Below, one piece after another: positions 9,861 through 19,176 of a DNA stretch of 64,000 bases. Position 1 is the first letter of the stretch. Each line of letters opens with the position of its first letter. A program made the translations under genes and the position numbers. The notes under the pieces are model-generated. The model saw only the letters and a program-made list of their open reading frames with translations, did not search any database and had not been told where the DNA came from. The stretch is from Trichocoleus sp. (lineage in GTDB: Bacteria; Cyanobacteriota; Cyanobacteriia; Elainellales; Elainellaceae), in assembly GCA_036702865.1 (NCBI GenBank), contig DATNQD010000087.1, forward strand, positions 248,001 through 312,000, given 5' to 3'.

Positions 9861-10031
9861 TCACTGATGCTGAATCACTTCAGCTAATTTGTTGAACGAA
9901 AGCTGAGTCGATGACGCAGGTAGCTGCATCTGAGTTGTAGAAGAGGTTAAGGCAGATTGCGGCTTACTCATCCCCATAATCAAGTAGAGGATGGAGGTGA
10001 TGGCGGCGGCTTGAATGAGTTTAGCAGGCAT
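9861..10031 (-). CDS. Small one-TM or secreted protein of unknown function
   Basis: 56 residues from the ATG at 10031, preceded by GGAG nine bases upstream; an upstream ATG at 10070 lacks such a site. The N-terminus MPAKLIQAAAITSILYLIMG is a positively charged residue followed by a hydrophobic helix, and the rest is a Ser/Thr/Gln-rich tail. It could be a small thylakoid or plasma-membrane protein or a cleaved peptide. I recognise no family. It stands alone, converging on the TPR gene. Confidence 0.5.
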   Translation of the reverse strand: MPAKLIQAAAITSILYLIMGMSKPQSALTSSTTQMQLPASSTQLSFNKLAEVIQHQ

Positions 10032-10513
10032 TGTTGGGTTCTCCACGCTCATATAGCCATTCTTGACCATGTGTTATGAAGATACATCCGCAGTTTGCCG
10101 ACTGATTTCGTGAAAGTTCCAGTAAATTACGCAGCACTTTCCGCGATCGTGCTGATGACGGCATTCAGTACCTTTCCCGCTGTTCTCTATCTATCCATCC
10201 GTTGATTCCCGGAGACACTGCTGTTATCACGTTCCTCAAGCCACTGAATGCGGCGATTTGGTTCAGGCTGGACTTGCAGAATCTACAATGATGCGAGTAC
10301 CTTGAATCTAAATACTTTAGAAAGATTTGAGCTAAGTCATTCGATCGAGTTTTGCGGCTCAGGGTGGTGATTTGTTCTTTACATTCAGCTTCGCGTTGCC
10401 TGTTTGGTCACTCGATGGATATACGGTCAAGCAGGACTGAAATCCAGGCTCAAGCATAGTAGGGCTTTATCAACTGTGGGTTTCGTTAAATCATCATTTT
10501 TTGAAATACACCG
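10032..10513. other. Gene-free stretch before the rhodanese gene
   Basis: About 480 bases with no recognisable gene, RNA or repeat. It should contain divergent promoters for the small membrane protein and for the rhodanese-hrcA pair. Confidence 0.4.
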
Positions 10514-10873
10514 ATGTCTACCTCATCTTTTAATCAGCCCATTGTTCAGATCAGCGTAGAAGAACTGGCAGACCGGATGGCGAACGATCGTTCGACCGTT
10601 CAACTAGTGGATGTACGTGAGCCTCAGGAGCTTGAGCTTGCTGAACTTGAGGGGTTTCTCAACCTGCCGCTTAGCCAGTTTGCTGACTGGTCAAATCAGA
10701 TTTCTACGAAGCTTGATCCGGAGGTGGAAACGATCGTTTTGTGTCATCACGGGATGCGATCGGCTCAAATGTGCCAGTGGTTGATGAGTCAGGGGTTTAC
10801 CCAGGTCAAAAATGTGTTGGGGGGAATTGAGGCTTATGCCGCGATCGTTGACCCCACAGTTCCGCGCTATTAG
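10514..10873 (+). CDS. Single-domain rhodanese-like sulfurtransferase
   Basis: 119 residues forming one rhodanese domain: VQLVDVREPQELELAEL near residue 35, and the active loop CHHGMRSAQM, whose cysteine would carry the persulfide. The family transfers sulfane sulfur or helps in thiol and tRNA sulfur chemistry; the substrate cannot be told from sequence. The stop is 65 bases before hrcA on the same strand, so the two may be co-transcribed. Proteins of this size often act in cyanobacterial stress responses, which would fit the neighbour, but this is inference. Confidence 0.88.
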   Translation: MSTSSFNQPIVQISVEELADRMANDRSTVQLVDVREPQELELAELEGFLNLPLSQFADWSNQISTKLDPEVETIVLCHHGMRSAQMCQWLMSQGFTQVKNVLGGIEAYAAIVDPTVPRY

Positions 10874-10938
10874 CGTTGCTTCACTCGGTCTAGCACTCTG
10901 AATTTTCAGCATCAGTCCAGTCATCGAACATTCCGGCT

Positions 10939-12027
10939 ATGTCTATTCAAGTCAAACTCAGTCCGCGCCAGCAGCAAGTGCTTGGAGCAACGGTTCGGCA
11001 CTACATTGCAACTGCCAAGCCTGTTGGCTCAGAGTCCCTGTTAGAGGAGTTCAATCCGAGGGTCAGTTCAGCAACGATTCGGAATGCGATGGGGTTTCTG
11101 GAAAAGTCGGGGCTGCTGTATCAGCCGCATACCTCCGCAGGACGGGTTCCTTCTGATTCGGGCTACCGTATTTATGTGGATCGGCTTGTGACCCCGCCAG
11201 AAGGCCTATCGCGTCAGGTGGCTCAGGTTCTCTCTGACCAGCTAAATCGAGAAGAGATGAGCTTGGAGGCAGTATTGAGAGGGGCAGCCCAAGTTCTAGC
11301 CACCTTAAGCGGCTACATTGCGCTTGTTACCCTACCGCAAACCAGCACAGCCCAACTGCGCCATCTGCAACTCGTGCAGCTTGACCCGCAGCGAATTATG
11401 GTGATTGTGGTTCTTGATTCTTACGAAACGCAGTCTACGATGGTCGATATTCCTGCCGCTGATGAAGAAACGATGGACAGCGAGCAGTTCGATCGAGAAT
11501 TACAAATCCTCTCAAATTTCCTAAACAGCCAGCTGCGCGGACACACCCTGAGCGAGATTGCCTTGCTGGATTGGACAGAACTCGGACGAGAATTTGAACG
11601 CTATGCCGCGCTCTTACAAGCTTCTCTCTCGGAATTGAACCAACGGAGCCGCCTTTCACTGTCTTCGCATATTTTAATCAACGGTATTGCAGAGGTGCTG
11701 AAGCGACAGCCCGAATTCTCAGAACTTCAGCAGGTTCAGTCAATCATGCATTTGCTTGAGGCAGAACAGGAGCAGATCTGGTCGCTGATTTTTGAGTCGG
11801 ATGACCTGGAAGCAAGCGGCAGGCGGGTCACAGTTCGGATAGGGTCGGAGAATCCGCTGGAACCGATGCGCTCTTGTGCGCTTGTCTCTGCGACCTACCA
11901 GCGAGGCACCGTTCCGGTCGGCAGTGTTGGCATGTTAGGACCGACGCGCATGGTTTATGAAAATGCGATCGCCATTGTTGAGGCAGCAGCCAACTATTTG
12001 TCGGATATCGTTAGCCAGACTGCCTGA
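10939..12027 (+). CDS. hrcA: Heat-inducible transcription repressor HrcA
   Basis: 362 residues with the HrcA signature: an N-terminal winged helix with [25 protein letters not shown] and [18 protein letters not shown], then the conserved [17 protein letters not shown]. The long C-terminal GAF-like region ends with the conserved [16 protein letters not shown]-type helix. HrcA represses groESL-type chaperonin genes by binding CIRCE inverted repeats and depends on GroEL for activity. No chaperone gene is in the window. Upstream, at 10890-10898, there is one half-site resembling CIRCE without a matching partner. Confidence 0.95.
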   Translation: MSIQVKLSPRQQQVLGATVRHYIATAKPVGSESLLEEFNPRVSSATIRNAMGFLEKSGLLYQPHTSAGRVPSDSGYRIYVDRLVTPPEGLSRQVAQVLSDQLNREEMSLEAVLRGAAQVLATLSGYIALVTLPQTSTAQLRHLQLVQLDPQRIMVIVVLDSYETQSTMVDIPAADEETMDSEQFDRELQILSNFLNSQLRGHTLSEIALLDWTELGREFERYAALLQASLSELNQRSRLSLSSHILINGIAEVLKRQPEFSELQQVQSIMHLLEAEQEQIWSLIFESDDLEASGRRVTVRIGSENPLEPMRSCALVSATYQRGTVPVGSVGMLGPTRMVYENAIAIVEAAANYLSDIVSQTA

Positions 12028-12126
12028 GCCAAACCGCCTCCCTCCCCATTTGAAATCCAGGCAAGAACCTTTACGCTAGATGACAGAGAACGCTTATCTT
12101 GGTCAGAGCTTGGGGACAAAAACGGT

Positions 12127-13065
12127 ATGGTCGATTTTAGCGCTGCGTTGCCAACCTTTGTAATTACGCTGCGGGAAGGCGTTGAAGCAGCCCTTGTGGT
12201 CGGGATTGTGCTGGCGTATTTGAATAAAGCGAGTCAAACAAAGCTGAACCCCTGGGTCTATGCAGGTATTGGTGCTGGCATTCTGGGTAGTGGGCTGATT
12301 GGCATTGGGTTCAGCAGCTTGCTCCTGGCACTGGAGACCTCTGATCAACCTTATATGCCGATCGTCAAAGAACTGCTCAAAACGGGATTTGGGGTAACAG
12401 CGATCGGGCTACTGAGTTGGATGCTGCTTTGGATGACCCAACAGGCGCGGCTGCTCAAGTCTGAAGTAGAAGGAGCGATGACAGCCGTCCTACAACAATC
12501 TACTGGGGCAGGTTGGGGTATTTTTGGACTGATTACGATCGCAGTGCTACGCGAGGGCTTCGAGACAGTTTTGTTTATTGCCGCCAACTTTCAGCAGGGC
12601 TGGGTCGCGGCGATCGGGGCAGTGGCTGGCTTAATTGGGGCAACTGGAATCGGCATCTTGCTGTTTCAGCTAGGCGTGAAGATTAACCTGCGGCAGTTCT
12701 TTCAAGTGATGGGGGTGTTGCTGCTGCTCATCGTCTCAGGACTGGTGATCGGAGCGTTGCGCCATTTAGACAAAGCGGCTGCCTTGCTCACTCAGCTCAA
12801 CCCTCAGATATCTCTTTGCACAAGTTCTGGTTCATCCTGCTTGTTAGGACCCCTCGTCTGGGATGCAAGTCAGGTACTCCCCGATCGACAGTTTCCGGGA
12901 ATCATCCTCAAGGCGCTGTTTGGCTATACTCAAACGCTTTATCTGGCACAGGCGATCGGTTATCTGCTGTTTCTAAGCCTTGTGGGTGGAATCTATCTAA
13001 ACAGCATTACGGAGGGGCGACTGTTCACCTTCTGGAAAATCTCCAGGTCTGCTAAAGAAAGCTAA
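12127..13065 (+). CDS. FTR1-family high-affinity iron permease
   Basis: 312 residues with about seven hydrophobic segments. Both family motifs are present: REGVE (residues 16-20) and REGFE (142-146), the REGxE motifs whose glutamates bind Fe(III) during transport in FTR1/EfeU. It would import iron across the plasma membrane. Neither an EfeO (cupredoxin/M75) nor an EfeB (peroxidase) gene is adjacent, unlike bacterial efeUOB operons. It is transcribed after hrcA with a 99-base gap and ends at a bidirectional hairpin shared with desA. Confidence 0.9.
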   Translation: MVDFSAALPTFVITLREGVEAALVVGIVLAYLNKASQTKLNPWVYAGIGAGILGSGLIGIGFSSLLLALETSDQPYMPIVKELLKTGFGVTAIGLLSWMLLWMTQQARLLKSEVEGAMTAVLQQSTGAGWGIFGLITIAVLREGFETVLFIAANFQQGWVAAIGAVAGLIGATGIGILLFQLGVKINLRQFFQVMGVLLLLIVSGLVIGALRHLDKAAALLTQLNPQISLCTSSGSSCLLGPLVWDASQVLPDRQFPGIILKALFGYTQTLYLAQAIGYLLFLSLVGGIYLNSITEGRLFTFWKISRSAKES

Positions 13066-13082
13066 TCGGTGATTACCTGAAC

Positions 13083-13119
13083 AAAAAAAGAGGCGTACAA
13101 GCTGTACGTCCCCCTTTTC
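13083..13119. terminator. Bidirectional intrinsic terminator between the FTR1 gene and desA
   Basis: A hairpin with arms GGCGTACA and TGTACGTC (one G-T pair) and loop AGC sits between convergent genes. On the minus strand it is followed by seven T residues, on the plus strand by CCCCCTTTT. It is therefore stronger for desA but probably works for both. Confidence 0.75.
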
Positions 13120-13162
13120 AGTTGATTGAATTGATACAAACCAGCGAAGCAGATGTTTTCGG

Positions 13163-14218
13163 CTAATTCGCTGTTTTATTCTGGCTATGGTATTCCTTAA
13201 AGGACTGATAGCCTCGCTCAGGGTGGTAGAGATGGCATTTCTCCACAATTTCACTCATGAGCGACAAGGAGAATCGGCTCTCAACGAGATAACTGCCCCA
13301 GTTTTGCCGCAGGCTCTCATGCGCCATTCGCAGCCGATAAGAAGGAATGGCAGTCGATAAGTGATGTGGAACGTGAACATTAATATGGTGGCAGAGCAAT
13401 TCGACCCAAGCTGGATATTCACAGTGAACCGTACCCGATAGCTGAGCCAGGGCTTGATGCCACTCGTCCGGCTCCTGAAAGACGATATCTGGAGCAGTAT
13501 GGTGAACCAGAGTGAAGGTGCTCATCCAGAAATGGTAAACCAGCCAGGGCATTAGCCAGAACTTCACGAAACCCCAGAAGCCTGTCGTAGCAATGAGGAG
13601 CGGAAACGCAATCGCCGCAAAGCCTAACACGACAAGCACCGAAAGCTTTACCTGCTGCCTTGCCTTACCCTCAAACTGGGTCCAGTCGAAGTGCAGCTTT
13701 GCCCAATGCGCGATCGATGCTACCCACCAAAACCAACCTCTAAACCGACGATATGCCCATTGCTCGACGCTGCTGAGGCTGTCGTACAGCTCTGGTCTAA
13801 GGGGTTGCCAGGCATTATCCACATCCATCTTATTGGTGTAGTTGTGATGCTGGTTATGCAGAATGCGCCAACTATGGAAGGGATAGATTAACGGCAACAG
13901 AAACAAATGTCCGACGATATCATTGACCCAGCGACGCTTTGCAAACGATCGATGTCCGCAATCATGCGCGATGACAAAGAATCCAGTTAAGGCTGTGCCT
14001 GTAAAGACCCAGAGCACGGGCAGCAAAAACCAGGGAGAAACGCTTAACCCCCAATAGCCCAGTGCTACCAAAAGCACATTCAGTACAACAGTTGTCCAGG
14101 CTTGCCACGCATCCTTCTGAAAGCACTCTTTAGGGAGTGTTTTGAGGATATGTTTGAGGCGTAAATCGGCAGGGGCGATCGATTGTGTCGAGTCAGGTTT
14201 AGTGATCGATACGGTCAT
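13163..14218 (-). CDS. desA: Acyl-lipid omega-6 (delta-12) desaturase DesA
   Basis: 351 residues from the ATG at 14218 (GGAAG nine bases upstream), the same length as Synechocystis DesA. The N-terminal segment with KTLPKECF is a DesA hallmark. All three iron-binding histidine boxes are intact: HDCGH (85-89), HNQHH (121-125) and HVPHH (282-286). At least four membrane segments surround them. The enzyme inserts the second double bond into glycerolipid-bound C18 acyl chains using ferredoxin and O2 in thylakoid and plasma membranes, and is usually cold-induced. The delta-9 enzyme that supplies its substrate, desC, is in this same window at 59992-60807. Confidence 0.93.
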   Translation of the reverse strand: MTVSITKPDSTQSIAPADLRLKHILKTLPKECFQKDAWQAWTTVVLNVLLVALGYWGLSVSPWFLLPVLWVFTGTALTGFFVIAHDCGHRSFAKRRWVNDIVGHLFLLPLIYPFHSWRILHNQHHNYTNKMDVDNAWQPLRPELYDSLSSVEQWAYRRFRGWFWWVASIAHWAKLHFDWTQFEGKARQQVKLSVLVVLGFAAIAFPLLIATTGFWGFVKFWLMPWLVYHFWMSTFTLVHHTAPDIVFQEPDEWHQALAQLSGTVHCEYPAWVELLCHHINVHVPHHLSTAIPSYRLRMAHESLRQNWGSYLVESRFSLSLMSEIVEKCHLYHPERGYQSFKEYHSQNKTAN

Positions 14219-14517
14219 GCAGGTGACTTCCGATAAGCAATGAGGAATAGGACGGCACAAAAAACCTACTAGAAGCAGTTGGTTAACGGACTTATTTCAG
14301 GATTTTGTGATTACCAAGATGCTGAGAAGCAAGCGGCTGAAAACAGCAACTCTAAACTAAGCAGCATGTGCTTTACAAAACTATAGTATTTTACAAAACT
14401 CCGTCATCCTATCACAGATTTATCTTCATCAGGAGAGGCAAATTCGACGGTTAAAGCGGAGGAATCTAGGCGTCTGGGTTATTCTCAGGAGAAGCGCAAC
14501 ATCCAACTTGAAATTCC

Positions 14518-15273
14518 ATGAAACCGCTGAAACTGCTCTTTATCCGCCATGCTCAATCGGTTGGGAATCAACAAAAGCGAATGCAGGGACATGGGGAGTT
14601 TGAACTGTCTGCTGAAGGCAAGCGACAGGCAGAGAAGTTGGCACAACGGTTATTTGCTGAAGCCTGGCAACCGTCGTATGTCTATAGCAGCCCGCTGCAA
14701 CGAGCCGTACAAACCACAGAAATTTTGCTATCGCGTTTTTTGGCAGAGGCTCTCCCAACAACCGTTAGCGATTTAGTTGATGATGAAGTCGATTTGCCTT
14801 TTGATCTGCTGGCGAGAGAAGCGCATTCAATTCGCGTTGAATATGCAGATGAACTCAAAGAGTTCCAAAACGGCATCTTTCAGGGTTTAACCTGGGCAGA
14901 AGCAAAAGAAACTTATCCTGAACTGTGTGATCAACTGGAAAGCTCTCCTGACTGGATTCAAATTCCCGGTGCAGAATCTTTGCAGGCAGCCAGACAGCGT
15001 GCCCGAAACTTTATCCATCAACTGCTCGATCGACACAAAGACGGTGAGAAAATTTGGATTGTCAGCCATAGCTGGATTATGCAACACCTGATCGCCGAAC
15101 TATTAGGGTGCGATCGTTCCTGGCGGCTTCATGCTCGCAACACAGCTCTGTTTGAGTTCTGGCTGGATCGATCGCGCTGGCAGCAAGACAACCAGAACCG
15201 CTTCAACACAGATCTTTGGCAAATCCGCCGCTTCAATGACCACTATCATTTGTCGGAGCGCGATCGAAAATAG
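14518..15273 (+). CDS. Histidine phosphatase superfamily protein (phosphoglycerate-mutase-like)
   Basis: 251 residues. The N-terminus has the catalytic RHAQS motif (the RHG-type motif, with His11), and the second catalytic His lies in IVSHSWIMQHLIAELL. The arginine in YSSPLQRAVQT matches the phosphate pocket. The family includes phosphoglycerate mutases, cobalamin phosphatases and many broad-specificity phosphatases, so the substrate is not assigned. The protein is intact and stands alone on the + strand, 299 bases after the divergent desA start. Confidence 0.82.
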   Translation: MKPLKLLFIRHAQSVGNQQKRMQGHGEFELSAEGKRQAEKLAQRLFAEAWQPSYVYSSPLQRAVQTTEILLSRFLAEALPTTVSDLVDDEVDLPFDLLAREAHSIRVEYADELKEFQNGIFQGLTWAEAKETYPELCDQLESSPDWIQIPGAESLQAARQRARNFIHQLLDRHKDGEKIWIVSHSWIMQHLIAELLGCDRSWRLHARNTALFEFWLDRSRWQQDNQNRFNTDLWQIRRFNDHYHLSERDRK

Positions 15274-15422
15274 ATTTTGCAACGAATTGACATAAATCTA
15301 TTCACTGGAAACAAGATACTGTAGAATTTCACAGCAAGATTTGTGTTAGAAATAAACACAGTTTTTTGATTTGATAGGTGAGAACTACAGGCTTGACTGC
15401 TCGTTTCAAAGCTGATTCAACA

Positions 15423-16283
15423 ATGGTAGATCCAATGGACGACATTGCAAGACAAGCTCGTCAGGGCAGCGTCTCTGCGATTATTCAAGTCCTAAACGAA
15501 AAATTGACAGAATCGGGTGTGCGAACCAGAGCAATGCTGTCTCAGAGTGTGCTGCAATTGCTTTGTGAAGCGGCAACCGTTGAACAACTTGAACAATCCG
15601 TTTTGGTGCCGCAGGTGCGGAAGATTTTGGAGTCAATTCAGCCGAAGCGAATCCGGCGCGTCAATATCAACAGTCGCATTGTTCGAGAGCAGCAATTGCT
15701 CTGGCTAGACGAAATTAGTCGTGACCCAGAAAATCATCTGCTTTGGTCTGAAGAGATTACGCTGAACAAACCTCGTCTCTGGCAACGCCTGACTCAAGAT
15801 TGGCGAGATAGCAAGTCTGATTTAACGCGGGCAATGCTGCCGAAAGGAGCGGTCAGCCGTCTCTCACGCGAAAAACAACAGTTCTGGCGCGGCATTTTAG
15901 GAGGCGCAGGTCTGAGCCTGCTGATGATTGTGCTTGGCGGGTTGCTCTACAACTGGTTCAACGAAAAAAACGCGAAGACAGCCCCACAAGTTGCTGCTTC
16001 CAGTAATTCGATCGCCCCTCAACCCTCAACCCCTTCCCCGGCAAACCGCCAGATTGACCCCTTTGCTGAGGCAGTTCGTTTGGCAGAACAAACTGTTGTG
16101 GTTGGGCAGAAAGCTCAAACTTCATCAGAATGGTTGGAGGTGGCAACCCGCTGGCAGAAAGCCTCCGACCTGATGCAGCAAGTTCCGGCAACCGATGCCC
16201 GCCATGCCACTGCTCAAGATCGGGTAGTTCGCTATCGACAAAACAGCGAGTCTGCCTTGCGTCAGGTGAAGGGCGGCAGTTAG
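15423..16283 (+). CDS. Cyanobacterial one-TM protein of unknown function
   Basis: About 286 residues from the ATG at 15423; a GTG at 15378 would add 15. The first 150 residues are a helical cytosolic region that begins [21 protein letters not shown], a pattern seen in many cyanobacterial membrane-anchored proteins. One TM helix follows ([22 protein letters not shown]), then a Pro/Ser-rich linker and a C-terminal helical motif around [19 protein letters not shown]. That last motif recurs in cyanobacterial proteins of unknown role. No enzyme motif was seen. It precedes ispF by 52 bases. Confidence 0.72.
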   Translation: MVDPMDDIARQARQGSVSAIIQVLNEKLTESGVRTRAMLSQSVLQLLCEAATVEQLEQSVLVPQVRKILESIQPKRIRRVNINSRIVREQQLLWLDEISRDPENHLLWSEEITLNKPRLWQRLTQDWRDSKSDLTRAMLPKGAVSRLSREKQQFWRGILGGAGLSLLMIVLGGLLYNWFNEKNAKTAPQVAASSNSIAPQPSTPSPANRQIDPFAEAVRLAEQTVVVGQKAQTSSEWLEVATRWQKASDLMQQVPATDARHATAQDRVVRYRQNSESALRQVKGGS

Positions 16284-16335
16284 CCTATTGGTCGGTAGAT
16301 CAACAGTCGGTGAATCAATCAAGCGTTGCGGATTT

Positions 16336-16815
16336 ATGAGTTTAAGAATTGGAAATGGCTATGACATTCATCGCCTGGTCAGCGATCGACCTCTAATTTT
16401 GGGCGGCGTTCAGATCCCTCACGAGTTGGGGTTACTGGGTCACAGCGATGCAGATGTGTTAACTCATGCGATCATGGACGCGCTACTGGGTGCTTTAAGC
16501 TTGGGGGATATTGGGCATTATTTCCCCCCCAGTGACCCGGAGTGGCAGGGGGCAGATAGCTTAATGCTGCTGCGTAAAGTCAATGAACTCATTCAGGCAC
16601 GCGGATGGCAGATCAACAATCTGGATTCAGTGATTGTGGCGGAGCGTCCCAAGATTAAACCCCATATTGCCGCAATGCGCGATCGGCTAGCCAACGTTTT
16701 ACAGATTGACCCCGATCGAATCAGTATTAAAGCAACGACGAACGAGAAGCTGGGTCCGGTCGGGCGAGAAGAGGGAATTTCAGCTTATGCTGTCGCTTTG
16801 TTGACGCAAGACTAA
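16336..16815 (+). CDS. ispF: 2-C-methyl-D-erythritol 2,4-cyclodiphosphate synthase
   Basis: 159 residues from the ATG at 16336, giving the standard N-terminus [13 protein letters not shown]. Metal ligands are visible in GYDIH (Asp and His) and in [20 protein letters not shown]. The C-terminal [20 protein letters not shown] motif is conserved. The enzyme cyclises CDP-ME-2-phosphate in the MEP pathway, which supplies isoprenoids for carotenoids and the chlorophyll phytyl chain. It probably lies in a transcription unit with the preceding one-TM protein. Confidence 0.95.
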   Translation: MSLRIGNGYDIHRLVSDRPLILGGVQIPHELGLLGHSDADVLTHAIMDALLGALSLGDIGHYFPPSDPEWQGADSLMLLRKVNELIQARGWQINNLDSVIVAERPKIKPHIAAMRDRLANVLQIDPDRISIKATTNEKLGPVGREEGISAYAVALLTQD

Positions 16816-16975
16816 TGCTCAGAAATTGGTTCACCCAAAACTTAGATCCCTGATTGCCAGCAGATTTCAGATTCTTGATTGGCAGCACATCAGGGTAAGC
16901 TGGTCTTGGCATAGCGGCTGAAAGAGAACCAGTCCGCTATAGTAGAAATCAATGTAACCGACCATTAAGGGAACT

Positions 16976-17677
16976 ATGGCTGTCAATCTGGCTCTAGGTT
17001 CTGATGTGTCAGCAGCACAAGACTCAACAGCGCTCCGTTCTGTATTTGAGTCACTGACTGCCGCAAGTTGTCCTCATCACTACAATTTCCACATCCACAC
17101 CGTTTATTCAGATGGTCGGCTCCGTCCAGAGCAAGTTTTGGAGCAGGCGATCGAGCTTGGCTTAAAAGGTCTGGCAATTACCGATCATCACAGCACCAGT
17201 GGCTATCAAGTCGCTCAGCAATGGCTGATGGAGCGGCAAAATCAGCATCCCGATCAGCCTTCTCCCCATCTTTGGACTGGCATCGAAATTAACGCTGATC
17301 TGCTAGGGGTAGAAGTGCATATTCTTGGCTATGCATTTGAGCCACGGCATCCGGCTCTCGCTCCTTATCAAACGGGATATTCAACGATTGGGGCAGAAGG
17401 TACTGCCCAACAGGTCATCACTGCTCTCCATGAAGCTGGAGGTCTGGCAGTTTTGGCGCATCCTGCCCGCTATAAGCGATCGCACTCAGAACTTGTACCT
17501 GCTGCTGCTGAAGCTGGAGTAGATGGCATCGAAACTTTTTATGCCTACAATAACCCAAGCCCCTGGAAGCCCAGCCCCAAGCAAACAGCCGCCATTAGTG
17601 CCTTGGGCAAGGCTTATGCTCTTCTCAATACCTGTGGCACAGATTCTCATGGTTTAACCCTGTTACAGCGGCTATAG
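16976..17677 (+). CDS. PHP-domain phosphoesterase
   Basis: 233 residues. The four PHP motifs are all present: HIHTVYSDG (I), ITDHHSTSG (II), VLAHPARY (III) and GTDSHG (IV). These bind a di- or trinuclear metal centre. The short single-domain form resembles YciV/TrpH-type 3',5'-nucleotide phosphatases or nanoRNases, but the family is wide. A leader of about 35 residues precedes the domain. The stop is 10 bases from that of the convergent rlpA-like gene. Confidence 0.85.
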   Translation: MAVNLALGSDVSAAQDSTALRSVFESLTAASCPHHYNFHIHTVYSDGRLRPEQVLEQAIELGLKGLAITDHHSTSGYQVAQQWLMERQNQHPDQPSPHLWTGIEINADLLGVEVHILGYAFEPRHPALAPYQTGYSTIGAEGTAQQVITALHEAGGLAVLAHPARYKRSHSELVPAAAEAGVDGIETFYAYNNPSPWKPSPKQTAAISALGKAYALLNTCGTDSHGLTLLQRL

Positions 17678-17687
17678 GAGACATTTC

Positions 17688-18974
17688 CTATTCGTTCAGC
17701 GTGGGTTGGGGGGCTGGCTGTGGAGATGGCTCCGGGCTTGCTGGTGTTGATGGCTCACTAAACTGTCCCACTGTGCGCTTCATCACGACTGCTTTATAGG
17801 AAACCACGCCTGTCGACTCACTATCTAAACAACGAGCGGCTTCACGGGAGAGGTCGAGGGAACGGTCTTCAAAGTAAGGACCCCGATCGTTGATTCGGAC
17901 AATTACCGCGTTGCCAGTTCCTAAATTTGTCACTTTAAGATAGGTGTCAAAGGGAAGCGAGGGATGAGCAGCAGTGAGTTCGGTTTGGTTAAAGGTTTCG
18001 CCTGTTGCGGTTTGCCGACCATGAAAGTAAGGACCGTACCAGGAAGCTGTTCCTTCGATTTGCTCATTGGTTGAAATTAGATCATGCATTTGCATCTGAG
18101 CTTCTATCAGATCAAGGGTCGGCACATTTAGCGCACTTCGCAAATGATTAATCCAGGTAATGGCGATCAGTTCAGGGTTGCGATTTAGCTGCATTGCCAG
18201 TTCTGGCTCGACCCAAAACAATGGCTCATGTCCCGCTTTGCCGCCGGGGGTTGAATCAATTAGCACAGGTTTTAGCTGCTGCGGATCAAAATGAGACATT
18301 TGAAACACCCGCCGTAACCGCTCTGCCATTGCCTCTGCTTGCTCTTGCGAAGGAAATTCAGCGATCGGCTTGTTCCGCACTTGCACCTGAAACACTGCCC
18401 CCCATCTCTCCTGAAGTGGACGAGCATCCCGACTCTGGCAAAATTGATCAAGCGCACTTGAGGCAATTTCTAAGTGAGCGTTCGTTTCAGCCAAATCTAA
18501 GAGGCTTAATGGATTAGCTGGATCGATCGCTAAACGGGGCGGTTTCAAAGGAACAACTGCCACCATTGGCGTCGCCAACCTTAACGCTTCGCTAATGCCT
18601 CTCGTCCAGCGAGAGAGATTATCAACAATTTGCAGAATGCGATCGGGCAACCCAGTTTGGGAAAGCTGGATCGAGTTCAGCGAAGGTTGAAAGGCAGGGT
18701 TGACAAACTCAGAGCGTGATAAATCAGGGTTGACTGGATGCGTTTTAGCTGAAGCAACCGAAGGAGTTGCGATTGTCAGCAGGGATGCATTAGAGGAAAC
18801 AGCGGTAGCAGGTTGCTGTCTCAATCCATTCCCTAGGGGAGTTGAGTGGATCACCGCGATCGGTGACAAAGGTTTACCCGACCAAAGTGAGGCGTCTAAA
18901 ACTTTAAGCGAAGTGTGGAATGCAAAGATACCACCGACGCTCGTAAGCGCCCATAACAATCCAAAAAGATTCAT
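17688..18974 (-). CDS. rlpA: RlpA-family septal ring/double-psi beta-barrel protein
   Basis: 428 residues. An N-terminal hydrophobic segment (LFGLLWALTSVGGIFAFHT) is a likely signal or anchor. The middle, of about 230 residues, is poorly conserved and includes a SPOR-like stretch (VFQVQVRNKPIAEFPSQEQAEAMAERLRRV). The C-terminal double-psi barrel has the RlpA signature GTASWYGPYFHGRQTATGE, the catalytic-type Asp in RINDRGPY and the DLSREAA motif. The family binds or cleaves denuded peptidoglycan at the septum. It ends in a Pro/Glu-rich tail. Confidence 0.85.
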   Translation of the reverse strand: MNLFGLLWALTSVGGIFAFHTSLKVLDASLWSGKPLSPIAVIHSTPLGNGLRQQPATAVSSNASLLTIATPSVASAKTHPVNPDLSRSEFVNPAFQPSLNSIQLSQTGLPDRILQIVDNLSRWTRGISEALRLATPMVAVVPLKPPRLAIDPANPLSLLDLAETNAHLEIASSALDQFCQSRDARPLQERWGAVFQVQVRNKPIAEFPSQEQAEAMAERLRRVFQMSHFDPQQLKPVLIDSTPGGKAGHEPLFWVEPELAMQLNRNPELIAITWINHLRSALNVPTLDLIEAQMQMHDLISTNEQIEGTASWYGPYFHGRQTATGETFNQTELTAAHPSLPFDTYLKVTNLGTGNAVIVRINDRGPYFEDRSLDLSREAARCLDSESTGVVSYKAVVMKRTVGQFSEPSTPASPEPSPQPAPQPTLNE

Positions 18975-19176
18975 GGATCAACAATCAATCGAATGCTGCG
19001 GTAGATGGTGTTTGAAGACCAAGGAAAAAGCAGAAAGGAAGAGCCTACAAGCGAAAATGCCTTAAATCTAGGGGATTCAGACGAAAATAGCGTCTGTCGA
19101 ATAGTGATAGATTGTACAAATTGTCGCATCAAATCGGCAATTCAACTGCAATAATTTCCTTCTGCAAGCATTAAAC

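Noticed and set aside
10890-10927. CIRCE element upstream of hrcA
   Set aside because: Only one half-site (CTAGCACTC) is present; the sequence at the expected distance does not match the second arm GAGTGCTAA.
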